Source of the DNA: an uncultured Eubacteriales bacterium
Lineage (GTDB): Bacteria > Bacillota > Clostridia > Oscillospirales > CAG-272
Direction of reading: 5' to 3'
Assembly (NCBI GenBank): GCA_900321265.1
Contig: ONVJ01000019.1
Location: 1-10,040 of the forward strand
Length of the DNA stretch: 10,040 nucleotides
Shown here: positions 1 through 4,557 of the stretch, piece after piece
Position numbering within the stretch: the stretch's first letter is position 1
Layout: every line of letters begins with the position of its first letter
Program-made: the position numbers and the translations under genes
Notes under the pieces: generated by a model
The model's database searches: none
Told to the model about the DNA's origin: nothing
The model's input: the letters and a program-made list of their open reading frames with translations, nothing else

Positions 1-34
1 CCCCGCGCGTTTTCGGCAACGCCTGAACTGAAAC

Positions 35-63
35 TTGAATTGATGACGATTTCATGATATAAT
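35..63 (+). promoter_or_regulatory. Sigma-A promoter of the CDF transporter gene
   Basis: The -35 box TTGAAT (35-40) and the perfect -10 box TATAAT (58-63) are separated by 17 bp. TG at 55-56 adds an extended -10. Transcription should begin near 70, leaving a leader of about 195 bases before the ATG at 267. Bases 1-34 upstream show nothing recognisable. Confidence 0.75.
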
Positions 64-70
64 ATAAAAA

Positions 71-266
71 ATCATCGGATGACCGGCGCGCCCGCCCGTG
101 CCCGAACCGCCGAGGATTACCGCAGATTTTTGTGCAATATACGGAAGAGTCCCGCAACTGTCACCGCTTCACTGAAGTTGCAGTTGAGAGACTTCTCCGG
201 AACACAGGCTTTTTGAATCTGCCGCCATGCGTCCTGCGCTTAAAAAAAAGATCCGGAGTTAAAAAA
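71..266 (+). promoter_or_regulatory. Long structured 5' leader with an anti-Shine-Dalgarno segment and cobalamin-riboswitch-like blocks
   Basis: About 195 untranslated bases lie between the promoter and the start codon. The segment CTCCGGA (195-201) is perfectly complementary to TCCGGAG (252-258), which contains the ribosome binding site, so the leader could hide it. Some blocks resemble conserved cobalamin-riboswitch sequence: GTGCAA (132-137), CCCGCAACTGT (151-161), CACTG (170-174), and AGTTGAGAGAC (182-192), whose GAG/CTT arms can form a B12-box-like hairpin with an AGA loop. Against this, the GCGGGAAGG-type strand that should pair with CCCGC is absent. CAACTG (155-160) pairs instead with CAGTTG (181-186) around a nested GCTTC/GAAGT hairpin. 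A structured leader is well supported; a working cobalamin riboswitch is only a possibility, perhaps a shortened or decayed one. Confidence 0.4.
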
Positions 267-1406
267 ATGAATAATACAGAAAAACAGCCTGTCAACGACC
301 TCAGAAACCGGGAAAGAACTATCGTAAGGACCGGAATCATCGGGATCCTGACGAATATCGTGCTGGCGGCCTTCAAGGCGGTAATAGGGATCCTGTCGAA
401 CTCGATCGCCGTGGTGCTTGACGCCGTGAACAATCTTTCCGACGCGGTATCCTCGGTCATTACCATCATAGGCTCCAAACTCGCGGGGAGATCCCCCGAC
501 AGAAAGCATCCTCTCGGCCACGGAAGGATCGAATATCTTACCGCGATGGTGGTCTCGGGACTGATCCTCTATGCCGGCATTACCTCGGCGGTCGAATCGG
601 TCAAGAAGATCATCGACCCCGAGATACCCGATTACAGCACCGTTTCACTGATTATCATCGGAGTTGCAGTCATAGTGAAGATACTGCTGGGAACTTATGT
701 AAAAAAGCAGGGGCACAAGGTCAACTCTTCGTCGCTGATCGCGTCGGGGACCGACGCCCTCTTCGATGCTGTCATCTCCGCCTCGGTCCTGGCCTCAGCG
801 GTGATATTCCTGACGACCGGCCTCTCGCTCGAGGCGTATGTCGGGGTGATCATTGCTGTTTTCATCATTAAAGCGGGGATCGAGATGATGATAGATACTC
901 TGGGCGATATTCTCGGGAGGCGCGCAGACAGCGAAAAGGTCTCGAAGATCCGGGAGATCCTTGTCTCTGAACCCGAGGTCCTCGGCGCCTACGACATCAT
1001 CCTCTACAACTACGGACCCGAGAAGGACTACGCGTCGGTGCATCTCGAGCTGCCCGACACGATGAGCGTAAAGGACGTCGACATTCTGACGAGAAGGGTC
1101 GAGACCAGGGTCTACCATGAAACGGGGGTCATACTGACCGGTGTCGGGGTCTATTCCTTCAACACCGACGACGATGAGGCAGCCGCAATCAGGAACCGCG
1201 TCAGCGAGATCGTGCTGGGGCACGAATGGGCGCTGCAGATGCACGGCTTTTTCGTCGATACCGCCGCTAAGACGATGAGATTCGACACCGTCGTCAGCTT
1301 CGAGGTCAACCGGGACGAAGCCATCGCCGATCTTTACGCCGACGTCACCGGAGAATTTCCCGGCTACACAGTCACGATAGTGCCGGATCTTGACATATCA
1401 GGCTGA
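267..1406 (+). CDS. Cation diffusion facilitator (CDF) family metal exporter with tandem C-terminal domains
   Basis: This is a 379-residue inner-membrane transporter of the CDF family, which exports divalent metals in exchange for protons. About six membrane helices occupy residues 19-210. The expected metal site is N55-xxx-D59 in helix 2 and D163-xxx-D167 in helix 5. The helix 2-3 loop holds the family motif HPLGHGRIEY (81-90). A histidine in helix 5, usual in zinc exporters, is replaced by Asp; the N-D/D-D set is, as far as I recall, that of manganese-type CDFs such as MntE, so Mn(II) or Fe(II) is the better guess. After the membrane part lie two similar soluble segments (about 222-302 and 305-379), suggesting a duplicated C-terminal domain. 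The start is ATG 267, behind GGAG (255-258); reading on upstream to a GTG at 132 would translate the structured leader. The family is near certain, the metal inferred. Confidence 0.9.
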   Translation: MNNTEKQPVNDLRNRERTIVRTGIIGILTNIVLAAFKAVIGILSNSIAVVLDAVNNLSDAVSSVITIIGSKLAGRSPDRKHPLGHGRIEYLTAMVVSGLILYAGITSAVESVKKIIDPEIPDYSTVSLIIIGVAVIVKILLGTYVKKQGHKVNSSSLIASGTDALFDAVISASVLASAVIFLTTGLSLEAYVGVIIAVFIIKAGIEMMIDTLGDILGRRADSEKVSKIREILVSEPEVLGAYDIILYNYGPEKDYASVHLELPDTMSVKDVDILTRRVETRVYHETGVILTGVGVYSFNTDDDEAAAIRNRVSEIVLGHEWALQMHGFFVDTAAKTMRFDTVVSFEVNRDEAIADLYADVTGEFPGYTVTIVPDLDISG

Positions 1407-1499
1407 CCGGGCATCGGTGCAAATTTTCCACGGCGCCGCGAAACTGTCTGGCTTCGGAAAACAAATTACAACATATCTTTGAAAGGACATGACAGGGAA

Positions 1500-2846
1500 A
1501 TGTTTTACGCGGGTTTTTCAAGGACCGTGATCAATCCCCCGGAGGGGATCGATCTTGAAGGGTATTATATTCAGCGCCTCTCGGAGGGCGTCCTTGACGA
1601 TCTTGAGATAAACGCTCTGGCCCTTTCCGACGGCAGAGAGCGGACGGTGCTGCTCTCTCTCGATCTCTGCCTCATCAGGCAGAGATACTGCGACATCCTG
1701 AGAAAGAGGGCGTCAGACGGGACAGGGCTGCCGTTTGACCGGCTATTTATCTGCTGCACCCACACCCACACCTCGCCGGTGATCAGATGCGGGCCGTCGG
1801 CAACTAAGCTGATGATCGATTATTTCGATTTTCTGTCTGGAAAGATCATCGAGGCGACCCGCTCCGCGCTTGCCGATCTGAAGCCTGCCTCCGCGGGGCG
1901 AAGGACGGGAAGAGTTCCCGGGATAACCCACTGCCGCAGGATACTCATGAAGGACGGATCTATAAAGACTAATCCCGGAACCGGCAACCCCGACGCCGTC
2001 CGCGAGGTCTCGCGGGTCGACGACAGAGTCAGTCTGATCCGGTTCGACAGGGAGGGCGCCGATTCGATACTTGTCGCGGGATACGGAAACCATCCCGACG
2101 CCATAGGCGGAAACATGATCTCCGCCGACTACCCCGGATTCTTCAGGCGCAGCTTCGAGGCCGCGGTGCCGGGAACGAAGTGCGTCTACCTCAACGGAGC
2201 CGAAGGCGACATCAACTTCATCGACGTCTTCGCGAAGGGAGGCGATCTCAACGACACCTTCCGGGATTTCGACGACGTCTTCCGGGGATACGACCACTCA
2301 AGATACATCGGCGAGTCGCTCGCCGGCACCCTGCTTCAGATCCACCGCAAGACCGACTCCTTCGAGCCGGTGCTGAAGGTCGCGGAGATGATCGCGGAGG
2401 TCCCATCGAACATGCCGACGCCCGAAGAAGCTGTCGAGGCGCACAGGATACACGAACTGCACGCCGCGGGACGGGATTCCGAGCTGCCCTACAGCGGAAT
2501 GATGCTGACGACAGTCGTCGCCGAGGCAGAGCGGATGATACAGCTCGAGCACGGCCCCGAGACAATCCCGGTCAGGATGTTCGCGATCGTCCTCGGTCCT
2601 TGCGCGATCATTGGGATAGCCGGTGAGCCATTTACCGGTGTCGGGCTTATGCTGAAGGAGGCGGAAGGCTTCGACACGGTAATGCCGGTCGTCAACGCCT
2701 GCGGCAGCGAGGGATATTTCCCGATGGAGGATTCCTACGCCGAGGGCGGATACGAGGCGAGAAGCTCGCGCTTCAGGGCGGGCTCGGCCGAGTTCCTGGC
2801 CGAGGAAGGAAAGAAGCTGCTGAAAGAGACGGCAAACAGGAACTGA
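1500..2846 (+). CDS. Neutral/alkaline ceramidase-superfamily hydrolase (N-terminal catalytic domain only)
   Basis: This 448-residue protein matches the catalytic domain of the neutral ceramidase superfamily, zinc amidases that in known members cleave the amide bond of ceramides. Expected metal-site elements are visible: HTHTSP (88-93), a GNHPDAIGG stretch with His198, NGAEGDIN (232-239), Glu376 in GEPFTG, and a tyrosine-rich stretch with Y406, Y413 and Y418. True bacterial ceramidases are secreted and have an extra C-terminal immunoglobulin-like domain; this one has no signal peptide and ends after the catalytic domain, so it is probably cytoplasmic and its substrate may not be ceramide. ATG 1500 is chosen over TTG 1479 because family similarity begins at once with FYAGFSRTVINPPEG. 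The purine-rich AGGA (1484-1487) sits rather far upstream. No promoter or terminator is seen in the 93 bases after the CDF gene, so the two may be cotranscribed. The superfamily is well supported; the reaction is unknown. Confidence 0.8.
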   Translation: MFYAGFSRTVINPPEGIDLEGYYIQRLSEGVLDDLEINALALSDGRERTVLLSLDLCLIRQRYCDILRKRASDGTGLPFDRLFICCTHTHTSPVIRCGPSATKLMIDYFDFLSGKIIEATRSALADLKPASAGRRTGRVPGITHCRRILMKDGSIKTNPGTGNPDAVREVSRVDDRVSLIRFDREGADSILVAGYGNHPDAIGGNMISADYPGFFRRSFEAAVPGTKCVYLNGAEGDINFIDVFAKGGDLNDTFRDFDDVFRGYDHSRYIGESLAGTLLQIHRKTDSFEPVLKVAEMIAEVPSNMPTPEEAVEAHRIHELHAAGRDSELPYSGMMLTTVVAEAERMIQLEHGPETIPVRMFAIVLGPCAIIGIAGEPFTGVGLMLKEAEGFDTVMPVVNACGSEGYFPMEDSYAEGGYEARSSRFRAGSAEFLAEEGKKLLKETANRN

Positions 2847-2852
2847 AAAAGG

Positions 2853-2892
2853 GGCGATGTAAAAAACTCGTTTCACGAGTTTTTCCATCGCC
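2853..2892. terminator. Long inverted repeat just after the ceramidase-like gene, possible bidirectional terminator
   Basis: GGCGATG (2853-2859) pairs with CATCGCC (2886-2892). Inside, AAAAACTCGT and ACGAGTTTTT form a 10-bp stem around TTC. It begins six bases after the stop codon. On the minus strand the stem is followed by CCCCTTTTT, so it could also stop transcription from the opposite gene. Confidence 0.5.
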
Positions 2893-2906
2893 GTCGAGCG
2901 TTTGCT

Positions 2907-2929
2907 CGGCGCGAGACCGCGCCGTTTTT
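2907..2929 (+). terminator. Rho-independent terminator for the CDF/ceramidase-like genes
   Basis: CGGCGCG (2907-2913) pairs perfectly with CGCGCCG (2918-2924) around an AGAC loop and is followed by TTTTT (2925-2929), a textbook + strand terminator. The 5' arm overlaps a competing hairpin, CGAGC-GTTT-GCTCG (2895-2908). Confidence 0.75.
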
Positions 2930-2939
2930 GCCCGATAAT

Positions 2940-2977
2940 TTTGCGTTTTATACTGTTTTTACAGCAAAAAACGCAAA
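2940..2977. repeat. Inverted repeat in the convergent intergenic region
   Basis: TTTGCGTTTT (2940-2949) pairs with AAAACGCAAA (2968-2977). Inside is a second small stem, CTGT-TTTT-ACAG (2953-2964). There is no U-tail of terminator type on the + strand. Its function is unknown; it is one of a chain of hairpins filling this gap. Confidence 0.6.
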
Positions 2978-2982
2978 GCTCG

Positions 2983-3018
2983 CGCAAAAATCGCGGTTTC
3001 CCGTCCGCAATTTTTGCG
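2983..3018. repeat. Imperfect 14-bp inverted repeat
   Basis: The arms at 2983-2996 and 3005-3018 pair over 14 positions with a single mismatch (C2992 against A3009) around an 8-base loop. The right arm can alternatively fold alone as CCGCAA-TTT-TTGCGG (3005-3019). It abuts the next hairpin directly. Confidence 0.55.
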
Positions 3019-3053
3019 GGGCTGTAAAAAAAGTTCGACTTTTTTACAGCCCC
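3018..3053. terminator. Long hairpin downstream of the PhnP-like gene, probable terminator or repeat unit
   Basis: GGGGCTGT (3018-3025) continues through an A-tract and GT to a TCG loop, then pairs back through AC, a T-tract and ACAGCCCC, ending at 3053. This is about 16 bp with one bulged A. It starts 17 bases beyond the minus-strand stop at 3070. The U-run lies within the stem rather than after it, so termination is plausible but not of classic form. Confidence 0.5.
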
Positions 3054-3069
3054 GAGTTTTGTTTTATTG

Positions 3070-3912
3070 TCAGAACTCGACCGTCATTCCGTCGTAAGAC
3101 GTAAGGAATCCGAGCTTCGCGGCCTCGACGACCATGTCGTCGTAGATGAGGCCGCCGTTGTGCGAGAAGTGGTTCACGACATAGATTGTATCAGGTCCCG
3201 ATACGCCCATTTCGTCGAATCTCGCCTTCAGTTCTGTGCATTTGTCGAGGCCCATGTGCGAGGACCAGCCCGAAGGCAGGCTGCCGTTGGTGCAGTCGCA
3301 GGAGATAAGGTTGGCCTTTATACCGTTCGCACCGAGCCATTCGAAGACCTCGTCGAAGGGGAATCCGGTGTCGTGGAGATAGAGCAGTGTCTTTTCTCCG
3401 TCACAGATGACGAAATTCATCGCCTCGTCGCCCTTGTAGTGGTTTGCCCTGAGGGTGCTTATTGTGTATCTTCCGGCCGTAAAGGTCATTCCCGGCAGGA
3501 TCAGGTGGGTGGTGGCGCGGGCTTTTCCCGTCACTCCGGGTGTCAGTCCGGTGATCCGCTCAAGCGCAGCCATAACACGCTCACCGCCCCAGATGTCAAG
3601 TGTGTCGTCCTCGGTCAGGTGATGCGCGTAGACGCTTCCGTCGCGAAGCCGGATGTCTTCGGGGAAGAAGTGGTCGCGGTGCGAGTGGGTGAAGATCAGG
3701 TTTTTTACGTCGGCGAAGCAGAGCCCGTTATGCAGAAGGTGTGCCATCGAATCGGGAGGAAAATCGATCAGCAGGTCGCCGTTGACGACAGACTGGGATC
3801 TGGTGCGGAGGTTTCTCCCTCCTGCCTCTCTCGCCTTCCGGCAGTAGGGACAGCGGCAGAACAGCGCGGGCCAGCCTTCGGCGGCCGCGGTTCCGAGGTA
3901 GGTGAGCTTCAT
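3070..3912 (-). CDS. PhnP-like metallo-beta-lactamase-fold hydrolase
   Basis: This 280-residue cytoplasmic protein has the metallo-beta-lactamase fold, which binds two metals and usually cleaves phosphodiesters or thioesters. The metal motif HSHRDH gives H76, H78, D80 and H81, with further likely ligands H158, D181 (in LHDTG) and H248 or H251 (in NHFSHNGG). The N-terminus carries LGTAAAEGWP followed by C19-x-C21-xx-C24. This placement resembles the structural metal site of PhnP, the cyclic-ribose phosphodiesterase of carbon-phosphorus lyase clusters. No phn genes are nearby, so the PhnP reaction should not be assumed. ATG at 3912 is preceded by AGGA seven bases away and by its own promoter. 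A long open frame on the opposite strand covers the same DNA but encodes no recognisable protein. The fold is near certain, the substrate unknown. Confidence 0.88.
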   Translation of the reverse strand: MKLTYLGTAAAEGWPALFCRCPYCRKAREAGGRNLRTRSQSVVNGDLLIDFPPDSMAHLLHNGLCFADVKNLIFTHSHRDHFFPEDIRLRDGSVYAHHLTEDDTLDIWGGERVMAALERITGLTPGVTGKARATTHLILPGMTFTAGRYTISTLRANHYKGDEAMNFVICDGEKTLLYLHDTGFPFDEVFEWLGANGIKANLISCDCTNGSLPSGWSSHMGLDKCTELKARFDEMGVSGPDTIYVVNHFSHNGGLIYDDMVVEAAKLGFLTSYDGMTVEF

Positions 3913-3968
3913 TTTTAAATCCTTTCAGAAAAATCACAGAATATTTGGACCTGACTTTACAAATCATT

Positions 3969-3997
3969 ATTATACATCATTTCTGTCGGCATTTCAA
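3969..3997 (-). promoter_or_regulatory. Sigma-A promoter of the PhnP-like gene
   Basis: On the minus strand, TTGAAA (3997-3992) and the perfect TATAAT (3974-3969) are exactly 17 bp apart. Transcription should start near 3962, giving a leader of about 50 bases. It diverges from the clpB promoters. Confidence 0.78.
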
Positions 3998-4070
3998 TAT
4001 CGGTTTTTCAGAATCGACCGTTCCGAAAAAAGGCAGATAAACCTGCCGCCTGCCTGTTGATAATCGAAAT

Positions 4071-4156
4071 CGGGCAGAATGAAAAAGCTTCCGGACAGGA
4101 CAAAAAACAGTTTCGGGCAGGATGAGGAGAGGATCAGGCAGGTTGAAAAAGGCTTC
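4071..4156 (+). repeat. Degenerate tandem repeat, four units of 21-22 bp, upstream of CIRCE
   Basis: Four adjacent units lie at 4071-4091 (21 bp), 4092-4113 (22), 4114-4134 (21) and 4135-4156 (22). Each begins with CGGGCAG or a close variant (CGGACAG, CAGGCAG), and three of the four carry an A-tract of 5-6 bases near the middle. Units 1 and 4 are most alike, both ending in GCTTC. Possible worn-out units extend the pattern: GGCAGATAAA at 4032-4041 is about two periods upstream, and CGGATATGC at 4157 starts a fifth period. Two helical turns per unit would place the A-tracts on one face of the DNA. It could be a curved upstream segment, an array of binding sites, or a decaying minisatellite. It is not a CRISPR array, as there are no spacers. 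Confidence 0.6.
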
Positions 4157-4173
4157 CGGATATGCAAAATAAT
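4143..4173 (+). promoter_or_regulatory. Candidate clpB promoter immediately upstream of CIRCE
   Basis: TTGAAA (4143-4148) and AATAAT (4168-4173) are 19 bp apart, wider than ideal. Transcription would start near 4180, placing CIRCE at about +4, a common position for HrcA operators. The -35 box sits inside the fourth tandem-repeat unit. Confidence 0.4.
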
Positions 4174-4183
4174 AGCCTGATCA

Positions 4184-4210
4184 TTAGCACTCGTTTGCGC
4201 AGAGTGCTAA
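4184..4210. promoter_or_regulatory. CIRCE operator (HrcA binding site)
   Basis: TTAGCACTC (4184-4192), nine spacer bases, and GAGTGCTAA (4202-4210) match the CIRCE consensus exactly. CIRCE is the operator of HrcA, the heat-labile repressor of groE and dnaK operons in Firmicutes and others. Here it lies upstream of clpB, so clpB should be de-repressed by heat or by titration of GroEL. It is about 375 bases from the PhnP-like promoter on the other strand, which is probably unaffected. Confidence 0.95.
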
Positions 4211-4236
4211 AATTAACAAATCGGAAACAAAATAAA

Positions 4237-4266
4237 TGAATATTATTAACAAATGCGGGTTATAAT
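4237..4266 (+). promoter_or_regulatory. Second candidate clpB promoter downstream of CIRCE
   Basis: A perfect TATAAT at 4261-4266 has only a weak partner, TGAATA (4237-4242), 18 bp upstream. The 10-mer ATTAACAAAT occurs twice, at 4212-4221 and 4245-4254, around the weak -35. If this is the main promoter, CIRCE lies at roughly -90 to -60, so HrcA would not simply block it. Confidence 0.4.
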
Positions 4267-4271
4267 ATAAC

Positions 4272-4557
4272 AGAAATATGAATATCCCGATGTGTGTCTG
4301 CTAAACCCCTTCTTCTTGTCCGCTTTCGATTTTCAGCTTTCCTGCACAGGCTTTTGCCTGCGGTGTCAGGCCGGTGTGAAGGGAACAGAGCGTTCCCGGG
4401 TGGAAAACCGTGATCAGGAAGCCTGACAGGCTCAGCCTTCTTTTAAGGACTGCCGGCAGAATTGTGCGGCTTGCCCGGGTCGGCGGATGATGAAGGGTGT
4501 GTACCGGCGAACAGACCGGTACTGCGGACGTCAGAGGATAGAAAAGGAAGTGATATC
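4272..4557 (+). other. Long untranslated leader of clpB, rich in hairpins
   Basis: No gene is seen in these ~290 bases; an in-frame TTG at 4462 could extend clpB but lacks family similarity. Visible inverted repeats are CAGGC-TTTT-GCCTG (4347-4360), GGGAAC-AGAGC-GTTCCC (4381-4397), overlapping palindromes AGCCTG-A-CAGGCT (4420-4432) and AGGCT-C-AGCCT (4428-4438) that exclude one another, CTGCCGGCAG (4450-4459), and GTACCGG-(8)-CCGGTAC (4501-4522). The last lies about 20 bases before the ribosome binding site AAAAGGAAG (4543-4550). I recognise no known riboswitch family and no terminator with a U-tail. Post-transcriptional control of clpB is a guess. Confidence 0.45.

Noticed and set aside
132..266. 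Upstream extension of the CDF gene to a GTG at 132
   Set aside because: The 45 extra residues have no family similarity, the region is a structured leader, and ATG 267 has a good GGAG site.
2298..2987. A 229-codon minus-strand open frame overlapping the ceramidase-like gene and the hairpins
   Set aside because: It crosses the terminator region, has no domain pattern, and is antisense to conserved motifs.
2853..3053. Insertion sequence or transposon remnant
   Set aside because: No transposase fragment, no matched terminal repeats at the edges and no target duplication was found; it is kept only as an unexplained repeat region.
3067..3918. A 283-codon open frame on the + strand covering almost exactly the PhnP-like gene
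   Set aside because: The minus strand carries clear metal-binding motifs, a ribosome binding site and a promoter; the + frame shows no recognisable domain and is a codon-bias shadow.
4071..4156. CRISPR array
   Set aside because: The units are directly adjacent, degenerate and without spacers, and no cas genes are nearby.
4398..4410. GGGTGGAAAACCG, resembling a T-box antiterminator
   Set aside because: The T-box core needs GGTGGNACCGCG-like sequence, stem I features and a terminator; none is present, and clpB is not an aminoacyl-tRNA or amino-acid gene.
4462..4557. Upstream extension of clpB to a TTG at 4462
   Set aside because: ClpB proteins start with the M-N-x-x-K-x-T pattern found at 4558, which has a strong ribosome binding site; the extension is unlike the family.
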